The notes below the pieces were generated by a model. That model saw only the letters and a program-made list of their open reading frames with translations. It made no database searches and was not told where the DNA came from. Made by a program: the position numbers and the translations under genes. From assembly GCF_013205055.1 (NCBI RefSeq), contig NZ_JABMLF010000001.1, positions 1,426,001-1,490,000 on the forward strand: DNA of 64,000 nucleotides, written 5' to 3'. Of this stretch, positions 17,776-27,125 are shown in pieces. Within the stretch, counting starts at the first letter, position 1, and every line of letters begins with the position of its first letter. Source of the DNA: Rathayibacter sp. VKM Ac-2856 (GTDB lineage Bacteria; Actinomycetota; Actinomycetes; Actinomycetales; Microbacteriaceae).

Positions 17776-17790
17776 CCCAGCAGTGTAGAC

Positions 17791-17848
17791 GGGCCGGGAG
17801 GCGCGCCTGAGGATCGGCCGGGCCGGGAGGCGCGCCTGAGGATCGGCC
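17791..17848. repeat. 29-bp tandem duplication upstream of serS
   Basis: Two perfect 29-base copies (17791-17819, 17820-17848), each starting GGGCCGGGAGGCGCGCCTGA. They lie 16 bases upstream of the serS GTG, inside its likely 5' leader or promoter. Confidence 0.85.
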
Positions 17849-17980
17849 GGGCGGGGCGATCCGGTGGGCGCAGGGCTGCGAACGTCTTCATGCGCCACCT
17901 GACCCGACGGCAGGCGCCGACCCCTCCGCTCCCCGGGCGCGAGGGCGCCGCTCCCCGACCTCACCCCGAGAGGCCCCGCC

Positions 17981-18781
17981 ATGACTCCCCAGCCCCCGAC
18001 CGTGCGCGTCGAGCGCACCGGACCCGTCGCCCGCCTGGTGCTCGACCGGCCCGACGCGCTCAACGCGCTCGACCTCGACACGGCGCGGCAGCTCGTGCGC
18101 GCCCTGGTCGCGCTGAACGCCGACCCGGGCTGCTCCGTCCTCGTCGTCGAGTCCTCCGGTCGCGCCTTCTGCACCGGCGGCGACGTCTCGGCGATCCTGG
18201 GCGCCGCGAGCCCGGGCGACTACCTCCGCGAACTGGCGACGACCGCGGGCGAGGCCTTCCGCCTCCTCGGCGAGAGCAGCGCCGTCGTCGTCTGCGCGAT
18301 CGACGGCGTCACCGCGGGCGCCGGGATCGCCTTCGCCCTCGCCGCCGACATCGTCGTCGCGACGCCCGCCGCCACCTTCGTCAGCGCGTACGGCGACGTG
18401 GGGCTCGTCCCGGACTGCGGCGTCACGGCCACGCTCCCCCGCACCATCGGCCGCCGGCGCGCGCTCGACTTCGTGCTGTCCGGGCGCCCGGTGCGCGCCG
18501 CGGAGGCGCTGGAGTGGCAGCTCGTCACCGAGGTCGTCCCGCGCGCGGAGCTCGCCGGCCGGGTGCAGGAGCGGGTCCGGGTGCTCGCCGCACGGCCGCC
18601 GCTGATGACCGCCGCCGCGAAGCGGCTCCTGCGCACCGACCCCGTCGACCTGGGCGAGCGGATCGAGGAGGAGACCGAGACGCTCGTCGCGCTGCTGGCC
18701 ACCGAGCGCACCCGCGCGCTGCTCGACGCCGAGCACGAGCGCCAGCAGCGCCGCCGGGCCCGCGGCATCGTCGCGGCCTGA
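17981..18781 (+). CDS. Enoyl-CoA hydratase/isomerase family protein
   Basis: 266 residues of crotonase fold: [16 protein letters not shown] at the start, oxyanion-hole segment [13 protein letters not shown] (about 58-70) and [21 protein letters not shown] (about 107-127). The usual catalytic Glu pair is not conserved: the PE motif reads GD and the second position is Asp in GLVPDCG. This fits an isomerase or a 3-hydroxyisobutyryl-like member better than a classic hydratase. It stands alone on the plus strand. Confidence 0.85.
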   Translation: MTPQPPTVRVERTGPVARLVLDRPDALNALDLDTARQLVRALVALNADPGCSVLVVESSGRAFCTGGDVSAILGAASPGDYLRELATTAGEAFRLLGESSAVVVCAIDGVTAGAGIAFALAADIVVATPAATFVSAYGDVGLVPDCGVTATLPRTIGRRRALDFVLSGRPVRAAEALEWQLVTEVVPRAELAGRVQERVRVLAARPPLMTAAAKRLLRTDPVDLGERIEEETETLVALLATERTRALLDAEHERQQRRRARGIVAA

Positions 18782-18827
18782 CCGCCCGACCGCCTGACCG
18801 CCCGACCGCCCGACCGCCGGACCGCCG
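18780..18827. repeat. 8-bp tandem repeat (GACCGCCC)x6 at gene end
   Basis: Six tandem units of GACCGCCC/T/G run from the stop codon of the enoyl-CoA hydratase gene to just before the stop of the convergent hydroxyacid oxidase gene. Simple-sequence expansion; no function apparent. Confidence 0.8.
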
Positions 18828-18832
18828 CTGCC

Positions 18833-19888
18833 TCAGACCCGGGCGACGAGCCCGTCGAGGTCGCGGATCGACGCGGCGCCGGACTGCCGCAGCATCACCC
18901 GGAACTCGGCGTCGATCAGCGCGAGCAGCCCGGCGACCTCGTCGGTCCCGCCCACGGCGAGCGCCCACATCAGCGGACGCCCGACGAACACCGCGCGGGC
19001 CCCCAGCGCGAGGGCCGCGAGCACGTGCCGGCCGGTGCGGACCCCGCTGTCGATGTAGACCTCGGCGTCGCCGCCGACCGCCTCGACCACCTCGGCGAGC
19101 GCGCCGACCGCGGTGATCGAGCCGTCCATCCGCCGTCCGCCGTGGGTCGAGACGACCACTCCGGAGGCGCCCGCGTCGACCGCGCGGCGCGCGTCCTCGC
19201 CGCGCAGCACGCCCTTCACCAGGACCGGCAGCCCGCTCACCGAGCGCAGGCGGCCGATGTCGTCGAGTCCCGGGTTCGGCACGGGTCGCCCGAGCACGAG
19301 CGCGCGCTCCTGCTCGGTGAGGTTGCCCAGCCGCGTCTTCCCGGGGATCTCCGGCCAGCCGAGCGGCTCGATGCCGGGCCGGTCGCCGCGCAGCACCGGC
19401 ATCTCGACCGTGAGCATCAGCGCGCGGGCGCCGTACTCCGCCGCCCGCTCGACGAGGGAGTGCGTCACGTCGCGATCCGCGAGCAGGTAGACCTGGAACC
19501 ACCACGGCGCACCCGCGGCCGCGATGCGCTCGAACGGCAGCGCCGTGTTGGTCGAGACTCCGAGGAGGGTGCCGGCGCGCGCCGCCGCCTCCGCCATCGC
19601 GATCTCGCCCCGCGGATCCGCGGCGTTCTGCTGCGCCATCGGCGCGATCATCACCGGGCCGCTGATGCGCGTGCCGAGGACGCTGGTCGTGGTGTCGCCG
19701 TCGAGCTCGCCGCGCAGGGCCGCGGGTCGGAAGCGGATCGCGTCCCAGGCAGCGAGGTCGGCGTCACGCTCGGTCCGGCCGCCCGCGACGGCGCCGTAGT
19801 AGTCGGCGACGAACCAGGGCAGCGCCTCGCGGGCGCGCTCCTCGAGCTCGCCGATGAGGCGGCGGGTCGGTGCGCTGTCGGCGGTCAT
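18833..19888 (-). CDS. FMN-dependent alpha-hydroxy-acid oxidizing protein (LldD family)
   Basis: 351 residues from ATG 19888. A TIM-barrel flavoprotein: PVMIAPMAQQNAADPRGEIAMA binds FMN phosphate environment, LPVLVKGVLRGEDARRAVDAG, then the catalytic His/Arg segment VSTHGGRRMDG and the FMN phosphate loop VYIDSGVRTGRHVLAALALGARAVFVGRP. The family oxidises L-lactate, glycolate or related 2-hydroxy acids; the exact substrate is not readable. It faces away from the riboswitch-controlled metal transporter. Confidence 0.9.
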   Translation of the reverse strand: MTADSAPTRRLIGELEERAREALPWFVADYYGAVAGGRTERDADLAAWDAIRFRPAALRGELDGDTTTSVLGTRISGPVMIAPMAQQNAADPRGEIAMAEAAARAGTLLGVSTNTALPFERIAAAGAPWWFQVYLLADRDVTHSLVERAAEYGARALMLTVEMPVLRGDRPGIEPLGWPEIPGKTRLGNLTEQERALVLGRPVPNPGLDDIGRLRSVSGLPVLVKGVLRGEDARRAVDAGASGVVVSTHGGRRMDGSITAVGALAEVVEAVGGDAEVYIDSGVRTGRHVLAALALGARAVFVGRPLMWALAVGGTDEVAGLLALIDAEFRVMLRQSGAASIRDLDGLVARV

Positions 19889-20221
19889 GGGCGGGCCTCC
19901 ACGTCGAGGGGCGCCGGGGGCGGCGCGGGGGCGGGCCGGGGCGCTCCGCCGGCCTCCCACGCTAGCGCCGTGCGTCGCGGCGCGATCGGAGGGGCGCGGC
20001 GCGGCCCGGTCGGCTACGGTGGTCCCTGCGAAGGGGAGTAGTTCCCACCGCCCGCCGAGCGGGCGACGAGGCGCGTCGACATGCTGGCCCGGAACGTCCC
20101 GGACCCGGCGCGCCACCCGGATCCTCGCGGAACCGGGCGAACGAGACCTTCGGCCAGTCGACACGCGTCCTGGCCGGTCCTCTCGCGCGGGTCGGCCGGG
20201 CTGCCGGAACCAGGAGATGCC
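19889..20221. other. Gene-free divergent spacer holding a riboswitch
   Basis: 333 bases between the divergent hydroxyacid oxidase and VIT1 genes. The right half is filled by the yybP-ykoY-type element; the left part should hold both promoters but no clear -10/-35 pair was recognised. Confidence 0.6.
20028..20153 (+). ncRNA. yybP-ykoY (Mn2+-sensing) riboswitch
   Basis: The 5' side is GCGAAGGGGAGTAG (20028-20041), matching the conserved GGGGAGUAG of the family, and the 3' side is GAGACCTTCGG (20143-20153). CGAAGG (20029-20034) pairs perfectly with CCTTCG (20147-20152) as P1. Between them lies GCGTCGACATGCTGG (20081-20096), matching the conserved CGUCaACAU block. The spacing to the start at 20222 leaves about 70 bases for an expression platform. 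The class binds Mn2+ and turns on Mn2+ exporters, which fits the downstream VIT1-type transporter. Confidence 0.85.
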
Positions 20222-21340
20222 ATGGCGACCCTCGCCCGCGACACCCCTTCCTCGCCCACTCCCGTGCAGATCCGCCGCTGGCGGCGCTACCTCGCCGACG
20301 AGCTGGCCGAGGCGGCGAGCTACCGGGACCTCGCGCAGCGCCGCTCCGGTGAGGAGCGCGAGATCCTGCTCGCCCTCGCCGCCGCCGAGGGCCGGCACGA
20401 GGAGCACTGGCGCGAGCTGCTGGGCCCGGCCGCCGACCCGCAGCCCCGGCCGGACCTCCGCACGCGCCTGCTCGGCTTCCTCACGCGGCAGTTCGGCTCC
20501 GTCTTCGTCCTCGCCCTGATCCAGCGCGCCGAGGCCCGCTCGCCCTACGCGGACGACGACGACGCGACGGAGGCGATGGCCGCCGACGAGCGGATCCACG
20601 GCGAGGTCGTCCGCGGTCTCGCCGAGCGCGGTCGCAACCGCCTCTCGGGCACCTTCCGCGCCGCGGTGTTCGGCGCCAACGACGGCCTGGTGTCGAACCT
20701 CGCCCTCGTCCTCGGCGTCGGCGCGAGCGGCGTCGGCACCGGAGTCGTCCTCTTCACCGGCATCGCCGGACTGCTCGCGGGCGCCCTCTCGATGGGAGCC
20801 GGCGAGTTCGTCTCGGTGCGCTCGCAGCGGGAGCTGCTCTCCGCCTCCTCCCCCGACCTCGACACCAACCACGTGGTCCCGGACCTCGACGTGGACGCCA
20901 ATGAGCTCTCGCTCGTCTACCGCGCCCGCGGGCTCTCGCAGCAGGACGCCGACGCGCGGGCGGCCCGGGTCTTCGCGGGACTGCGCGGAGGAGCGGTGCC
21001 GACCTCGCCGATCACGCTCGGCGGTCCGAAGGCCGACCCGTCGGTCGACGAGCACGAGTCGATCGGCACCGGCATGGGCGCGGCGCTGTCGAGCTTCTGC
21101 TTCTTCGCCTCGGGCGCGATCATCCCGGTGCTGCCCTACCTGCTCGGGATGTCCGGGCTGGCCGCGGTGGTGCTCGCGTCGGTCCTGGTCGGGCTGGCCC
21201 TGCTCGCGACCGGCGCGATCGTCGGGCTGCTCTCGGGGGCGCCGCCCCTCGCGCGGGCGCTCCGCCAGCTGGGCATCGGCTACGGAGCGGCGCTGGTGAC
21301 GTACCTGCTCGGCCTGCTGTTCGGCGCGTCGGGGGTGTAG
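20222..21340 (+). CDS. Ferritin-like/VIT1 (CCC1) family metal transporter
   Basis: 372 residues from ATG 20222, with AGGAG 5 bases upstream. The N-terminal 130 residues are a ferritin/rubrerythrin-like helical domain (RRYLADELAEAASYRDLA, EEREILLALAAAEGRHEEHW, with Glu and His metal-ligand candidates). The C-terminal part is a VIT1/CCC1 domain: FGANDGLVSNLALVLGVGA, GALSMGAGEFVSVRSQREL and three late membrane helices. The architecture is that of MbfA-type iron/manganese exporters. Control by a Mn2+ riboswitch upstream suggests Mn2+ detoxification; iron transport is the alternative. Confidence 0.92.
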   Translation: MATLARDTPSSPTPVQIRRWRRYLADELAEAASYRDLAQRRSGEEREILLALAAAEGRHEEHWRELLGPAADPQPRPDLRTRLLGFLTRQFGSVFVLALIQRAEARSPYADDDDATEAMAADERIHGEVVRGLAERGRNRLSGTFRAAVFGANDGLVSNLALVLGVGASGVGTGVVLFTGIAGLLAGALSMGAGEFVSVRSQRELLSASSPDLDTNHVVPDLDVDANELSLVYRARGLSQQDADARAARVFAGLRGGAVPTSPITLGGPKADPSVDEHESIGTGMGAALSSFCFFASGAIIPVLPYLLGMSGLAAVVLASVLVGLALLATGAIVGLLSGAPPLARALRQLGIGYGAALVTYLLGLLFGASGV

Positions 21341-21350
21341 CTCATCGCCT

Positions 21351-21390
21351 GCTGATCGAGTAGCCGCCCAGCGGACGTATCGAGATTCAT
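21351..21390 (-). repeat. Dispersed palindromic repeat, copy 2 (inverted)
   Basis: Reads gctgatcgagtagccg then cgtatcgagattcat on the plus strand, the reverse complement of the repeat consensus, 10 bases after the VIT1 stop codon. Confidence 0.8.
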
Positions 21391-21409
21391 CGACGGTCGT
21401 GTCTGCGAT

Positions 21410-21452
21410 GGTGGGTCTCGATACGCCCCTGCGGGGCTACTCGACCAGCATG
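21410..21452 (+). repeat. Dispersed palindromic repeat, copy 3
   Basis: A full copy starting GGTGGGTCTCGATACGCCCC and ending TACTCGACCAGCATG, identical in these parts to copy 1 at 15311. Confidence 0.9.
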
Positions 21453-21492
21453 CTCGCGGGCGCATCCCTCTGGCGACCGGGCGGTGGCACTC

Positions 21493-21537
21493 CATGCTGA
21501 TCGAGTAGCCCGCACAGCGGGCGTATCGAGATCCACC
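21493..21537 (-). repeat. Dispersed palindromic repeat, copy 4 (inverted)
   Basis: CATGCTGATCGAGTAGCCCG to CGTATCGAGATCCACC on the plus strand; same family in the opposite orientation with a different central stem (CCCGCACAGCGGG). Confidence 0.85.
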
Positions 21538-21558
21538 GACGACGGACGTGTCGGCGAC

Positions 21559-21600
21559 GTGGGTCTCGATACGCCCCTGCGGGGCTACTCGACCAGCATG
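21559..21600 (+). repeat. Dispersed palindromic repeat, copy 5
   Basis: GTGGGTCTCGATACGCCCCT to TACTCGACCAGCATG; fourth copy within 250 bases, orientation alternating with its neighbours. Confidence 0.9.
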
Positions 21601-21619
21601 GCGGGGGGAGGGGGTGACG

Positions 21620-22264
21620 TCAGTCGGCGGTGACCTCGAGGGCGGGCGACGGCGCCGCGGGGCGGCCGCGCCAGCGCAGGGCCGCGACGCCCATCGCGAG
21701 GAGCAGCGCGAACGGCAGGCTGCCCAGCAGCGGGATCGAGGCGTAGTAGGTGATCTGCCGCTGGATCCACTCCGGCGACGGGGTGTCGGTGTCGCCGTAG
21801 TACGACGCGGGCGGCGAGGAGTAGCCGCTGTAGAGCAGCACGACGCCGAGCACGCTGCCGGCGAGTCCCGCGAGCAGCAGGGCGAGCAGCCACGGGTTCC
21901 GCAGGAGCGGCGCCGAGGGCTCCGCGGCGGCCTCGGCGCGACGGGCGGGCGCGTCCTCCGACGAAGGGTCCGCGAGCTCGTCCCGGGCGGGCGCCGCATC
22001 GGCGTCCGAGGGCAGGCGCACCGGCGCGGAGGCGGGGGCGACGGCCTCGGCCGCCCGGCGCGAGCGGCGGCTGTCGGCCGTGGTCGCGATGTCGGCGAGG
22101 GCCGGCGGGCGCCTCCGGGCGATCCCCTCGGGCGCCGAGCCCGGCCGGGCGTAGGCGCGCTCGTCGCCGCGCACGCGCTCCACTCCCCCGGCGAAGCCCC
22201 GCTGGAACGCGGGGTCGTACCGCGGATCGACGCGCTCGCGCCCGGCTCCGCCTCGTTCAGTCAT
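21620..22264 (-). CDS. Uncharacterised membrane protein with disordered N-terminus
   Basis: 214 residues; start overlaps the end of pheA by 8 bases (22257-22264). The first 120 residues are Arg/Ala/Pro-rich and probably disordered and cytoplasmic. Two membrane helices follow (about 123-145, PLLRNPWLLALLLAGLAGSVLGVVL without the tail, and about 176-197) with a short Tyr/Ser-rich loop between them. The family is not recognised. Coupling to pheA suggests co-transcription, not shared function. Confidence 0.75.
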   Translation of the reverse strand: MTERGGAGRERVDPRYDPAFQRGFAGGVERVRGDERAYARPGSAPEGIARRRPPALADIATTADSRRSRRAAEAVAPASAPVRLPSDADAAPARDELADPSSEDAPARRAEAAAEPSAPLLRNPWLLALLLAGLAGSVLGVVLLYSGYSSPPASYYGDTDTPSPEWIQRQITYYASIPLLGSLPFALLLAMGVAALRWRGRPAAPSPALEVTAD

Positions 22265-23240
22265 CGTCGACCTCCGGTTCGCTGCCGAGGATCCCGCGCA
22301 GCCAGTCGCGGGCCTCGATGAACACCTCGTCGTCGTAGCGTCGCACGTACGAGACCGGACGGCGATCCGCCCGCGGATACGAGCCCAGGAAGATCACTCC
22401 CGGGCTGAAGCGGCGAAGCCCCAGCAGGGCGTCCGCGACCCGCTCGTCGTGCACGTGCCCGTCGAGGTCGATGACGAAGCGGTACCGGCCGAGGGCGTCG
22501 CCGATCGGCCGCGACTGGATCATGCTCAGGTTCACTCCGCGGGTCGCGAACTGCTCGAGCATGTCGAGCAGCGCGCCGGGGGCGTCGGACGGCAGCTCGA
22601 CGATGAGGCTCGTCTTGTCGGCGCCCGTCGGCTCCGGCAGCACCCGCGAGCGCGACACGTGCACGAAGCGGGTGACGGCGTTCGGGTTGTCGCCGATCCG
22701 CTCCGCGAGCACCTCGACGTCGTGGTGGGCGACGATGCCGGGCGGCGCGATGGCGGCCTGCGCGGGCGAGCCGGCCAGCAGATCGATCGTGGCCTGCACG
22801 TTGCTCGACGCGGGGAGGTGCTCGTGGCTCGGGATCGAGCGGTCGAGCCATCCGCGGCACTGCCCGTAGGCGACCGGGTGGGCGGCGACGATCCGCACGT
22901 CCTCGAGCCGCCTGCCCGGGCGGCCGACCAGGATGAACGACACCGGCACCAGGTACTCGCCGACGATCCGCACGCCCGGGATCCGCGCCAGCGCGTCCTG
23001 CGCGGCCGTCACTCCGCCCTCGACCGAGTTCTCGATCGCGATCACCGCGCCGTCGCTGCGCCCCGAGACGAGGTCGTCCAGCGCCTCGCCGACGTTGCCC
23101 ACGCTGCGCCAGACGTGCCCGCGCGCCTCGGGCACCTGCGCGAGCGCCGCCTCGGTGAACGTGCCGGAGGGCCCGAGATAGCTGTAGGTGCGGGGGGAGG
23201 AGGCGGTGTCGGGGACACCGTCGAAGGCGCGGTCGGGCAT
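22257..23240 (-). CDS. pheA: Prephenate dehydratase
   Basis: 327 residues from ATG 23240. The catalytic domain has YSYLGPSGTFTEAAL at about 19-33, AIENSVEGGVTAAQDALAR (about 71-89) and SSNVQATIDLL; the ACT regulatory domain follows with SLIVELPSDAPGALLDMLEQF and NLSMIQSRPIGDALGRYRFV split over about 208-250. The enzyme converts prephenate to phenylpyruvate in phenylalanine synthesis and the ACT domain gives feedback control by Phe. A 45-residue C-terminal extension follows the ACT domain. It is divergent from pgm, 69 bases apart. Confidence 0.95.
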   Translation of the reverse strand: MPDRAFDGVPDTASSPRTYSYLGPSGTFTEAALAQVPEARGHVWRSVGNVGEALDDLVSGRSDGAVIAIENSVEGGVTAAQDALARIPGVRIVGEYLVPVSFILVGRPGRRLEDVRIVAAHPVAYGQCRGWLDRSIPSHEHLPASSNVQATIDLLAGSPAQAAIAPPGIVAHHDVEVLAERIGDNPNAVTRFVHVSRSRVLPEPTGADKTSLIVELPSDAPGALLDMLEQFATRGVNLSMIQSRPIGDALGRYRFVIDLDGHVHDERVADALLGLRRFSPGVIFLGSYPRADRRPVSYVRRYDDEVFIEARDWLRGILGSEPEVDDD

Positions 23241-23309
23241 GGCGGACAGCCTAGCCAGCGCCTGTCCAGCCGGTTCCGCGGCCCCGGCGCGACTGCCACT
23301 ATGGACCCC

Positions 23310-24932
<1,623 letters not shown>

Positions 24933-24967
24933 CCCGCACGCCGCCCGCGCCCCGCGGCCGTTGAGTC

Positions 24968-25013
24968 GCCCGAGAAGGCTCGTTCCCCACCCCGGGAACG
25001 AGCCTTCTCGGGC
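24968..25013. terminator. 20-bp-arm hairpin, left copy, bordering nuclease-like gene
   Basis: GCCCGAGAAGGCTCGTTCCC (24968-24987) and its exact complement (24994-25013) with loop CACCCC. It should terminate pgm. The same hairpin in inverted orientation (loop GGGGTG) follows the next gene at 25952-25997. Confidence 0.85.
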
Positions 25014-25048
25014 ATCTCAGCGTTGCCTGTGGACAACTTCGGGCGCTG

Positions 25049-25948
25049 ATGGGCCGCAGGCGCGAGCATGGCGCGGTGACGGGTGACCGGCCGGAGGGCG
25101 TTCTCAGCGTGGCGGAGGGACGCGCCGCGGGGCTGTCGCGGGCACGGATGCGGTCCGCGGAGTTCGCGACGCCGGCGTACGGGGTCAGGTCCACCGCGCC
25201 CGTGCTCACGCTGGCGGACCGCTGCGCCGCGGTGCTGCACCGGCTCGGCGACCACGTCTTCGTCTGCGGGCCGACCGCGGCGCTGCTGTGGGGCGCTCCG
25301 CTCGACCAGCGGTGGGAGCTGCGCGGCCTTCTGGACGTCGCCGTGGTCGCGCCGGCGCGCGCTCCCCACGCGAACGGACTCGCCGGGCGCAGTCTCACCC
25401 TCGACCGGACGGCCGACCTCGTGACCGGGCGCCGGGGCGCGCTCACCACGCCGGCCCGCACCTGGTGCGACCTCGGCGCCGTGCTCGAGCTCCCCGACCT
25501 CGTCGCGGTCGGCGACGACCTGCTCCACCGCGGGCTGGCGACGGAGGCGACGCTGGCGGCGGCTGTCGGCCGCTATCCGGGTCGGCGCGGGCTCACGCGG
25601 CTGCGGCGCGCCCTCGCTCTGCTCGACGGGCGCGCGGAGTCCCGACCGGAGTCGCTGGTGCGGGTGGCGCTGGTGCTCGAGGGCGTCACCGGCATCGAGG
25701 CGAACATCGAGATCCGCGACGAGGCCGGCGCCTTCCTCGGCCGAGTCGATCTCTGCGTCGCGTGGGCGCGCCTGATCATCGAGTACCACGGCGACCACCA
25801 CCGCTCCGAGCCCGGCCGATGGCGGAAGGACGTCGCCCGCGCCCGCCGCCTGCGCGCGGCCGGCTGGACCGTGATCGAGCTCACGGGCGACGACCTCCGC
25901 GACCTCGGCGCCGTCGTCCGCCAGGTGCGCGCCGCCCTGCAGCACTGA
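25049..25948 (+). CDS. DUF559/Vsr-like endonuclease-fold protein with AbiEi-type architecture
   Basis: 299 residues from ATG 25049. The N-terminal part (LADRCAAVLHRLGDHVFVCGPTAALLWG, 53-80; TPARTWCDLGAVLELPDLVAVGDDLL) resembles the AbiEi-like domain of orphan type IV antitoxin-like proteins. The C-terminal 100 residues carry a PD-(D/E)xK/DUF559-like core: ESLVRVALVLEGV, then GRVDLCVAWARLIIEYHGDHH (Asp and Glu-x-His as likely metal ligands), DVARARRLRAAGWTVIELTGDDL. Function is unknown. The gene is bordered on both sides by the same 46-base hairpin, and a similar gene at 43.5-44.4 kb has its own hairpin pair. Confidence 0.8.
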   Translation: MGRRREHGAVTGDRPEGVLSVAEGRAAGLSRARMRSAEFATPAYGVRSTAPVLTLADRCAAVLHRLGDHVFVCGPTAALLWGAPLDQRWELRGLLDVAVVAPARAPHANGLAGRSLTLDRTADLVTGRRGALTTPARTWCDLGAVLELPDLVAVGDDLLHRGLATEATLAAAVGRYPGRRGLTRLRRALALLDGRAESRPESLVRVALVLEGVTGIEANIEIRDEAGAFLGRVDLCVAWARLIIEYHGDHHRSEPGRWRKDVARARRLRAAGWTVIELTGDDLRDLGAVVRQVRAALQH

Positions 25949-25951
25949 GAT

Positions 25952-25997
25952 GCCCGAGAAGGCTCGTTCCCGGGGTGGGGAACGAGCCTTCTCGGGC
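25952..25997. terminator. 20-bp-arm hairpin, right copy (inverted)
   Basis: Same arms as the copy at 24968 with loop GGGGTG, the complement of the other loop; flanking bases (ACTGAGAT and GAGTCAGC) also mirror the left copy. It lies 3 bases after the stop codon and can act as a terminator in both directions. Confidence 0.85.
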
Positions 25998-26020
25998 GAG
26001 TCAGCGGCGGCGGGCGACGG

Positions 26021-26062
26021 GGATCTCGATACGCCCGCTGCGCGGGCTACTCGATCAGCATG
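26021..26062 (+). repeat. Dispersed palindromic repeat, copy 6
   Basis: GGATCTCGATACGCCCGCTG then CGGGCTACTCGATCAGCATG; stem bases differ from copy 1 but pair with each other, so the hairpin is kept by compensating changes. Confidence 0.85.
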
Positions 26063-26074
26063 TGGGCGCGGGGG

Positions 26075-27061
26075 CTACCAGCGGGGGTGGACCGTGGGGC
26101 GGAAGTGGGTGTCGTAGAGGGCGTTGACGGCCTCCATGAAGGCCGGGCCGAGGGGGGCGGCGTCGGCGGCAGTGGCGTTCGCCCGAGCCTGCTCGACGGA
26201 GCGGGCGCCGGGGATGACGGCGGTGACGCCGTCCTGCTGGATGATCCAGGCCAGCGCGGCCGCGGCGGGAGCCAGGCCGTGGTCCGCGGCGAGGCGCGAG
26301 AACTCCTGCGCGGCCTCGACGCCGGTCGCGAAGTCGACGCCCGAGAAGGTCTCGCCGACGTCGAAGGCGGAGCCGTCGCGGTTGTAGTTCCGGTGGTCGT
26401 CGGGAGCGAAGGTCGTCTCGGTCGTGTAGCGGCCGCTGAGCAGGCCGCTCGCGAGGGGCACCCGCGCGAGGATCCCGACGCCCGCCTCGCGCGCCGCGGG
26501 CAGGACCGCGTCGAGCGGCTTCAGGCGGAACGCGTTCAGGATGATCTGCACGCTCGCGACGTTCGGCCGCGCGATCGCGGTGAGCGCCTCCTCCGTGCGC
26601 TCGACCGAGACGCCGTAGTGCGCAATCGCGCCCTCGTCGACCAGAGTGTCGAGCGCGTCGAAGACGGCGTCGTCGGAGTAGACGGCGGTGGGCGGGCAGT
26701 GCAGCTGGACGAGATCGAGGGTGTCGACGCCGAGGTTCGAGCGCGAGCGGTCGGTCCAGGCGCGGAAGTTGTCGAGCACGTAGTTCGCGGGGATCTGCTC
26801 GACGCGACGGCCCATCTTCGTCGCGACGAAGACCTGCGCGTCGGGGTGGGCGGCGCGCCAGGCGCCGATCGTCCGCTCGCTGCGGCCGTCGCCGTAGACG
26901 TCGGCCGTGTCGAAGAGGGTGACGCCCGACTCCGCGGCGGCGTCGAGGATGGCGAGGGCGTCGCTCTCGGCGACGTCCCCCCAGTCGGCACCGAGCTGCC
27001 AGGTTCCGAGGCCGACGACGGAGACGGGCGCACCGGTGCGTCCGAAGATTCGAGTTTCCAT
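26075..27061 (-). CDS. Aldo/keto reductase
   Basis: 328 residues. The (beta/alpha)8 AKR fold shows GLGTWQLGADWGD at the start, catalytic Asp and Tyr in DTADVYGDGRSE (about 50-61), Lys in VATKMGRRVEQ, and His in VQLHCPPTAVYSDD; the NADPH-binding segment VIPGARSVEQARANA lies near the C-terminus. These enzymes reduce aldehydes and ketones with NADPH; substrate unknown. The 13-base spacing to the end of its 5' region leaves a short intergenic stretch before the divergent ribokinase-like gene. Confidence 0.93.
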   Translation of the reverse strand: METRIFGRTGAPVSVVGLGTWQLGADWGDVAESDALAILDAAAESGVTLFDTADVYGDGRSERTIGAWRAAHPDAQVFVATKMGRRVEQIPANYVLDNFRAWTDRSRSNLGVDTLDLVQLHCPPTAVYSDDAVFDALDTLVDEGAIAHYGVSVERTEEALTAIARPNVASVQIILNAFRLKPLDAVLPAAREAGVGILARVPLASGLLSGRYTTETTFAPDDHRNYNRDGSAFDVGETFSGVDFATGVEAAQEFSRLAADHGLAPAAAALAWIIQQDGVTAVIPGARSVEQARANATAADAAPLGPAFMEAVNALYDTHFRPTVHPRW

Positions 27062-27125
27062 ACCTCCACCGTAGGTGCGGCCGGAGGATGCGAGCAGCCC
27101 CTTGCGCGTGCCCTACCGTCGGAGC

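Noticed and set aside
21351-21600. CRISPR array made of the four palindromic repeats
   Set aside because: Orientation alternates, spacing is irregular and the same repeat occurs singly elsewhere; it is an interspersed palindromic repeat.
22449-23309. Long N-terminal extension of pgm into the pheA region
   Set aside because: The extension is antisense to pheA; the protein family begins at the ATG near 23301-23310.
25049-25948. Insertion sequence
   Set aside because: The gene has no transposase motif and the flanking hairpins have no visible target-site duplication; a cassette of another kind remains possible and is listed as a finding.
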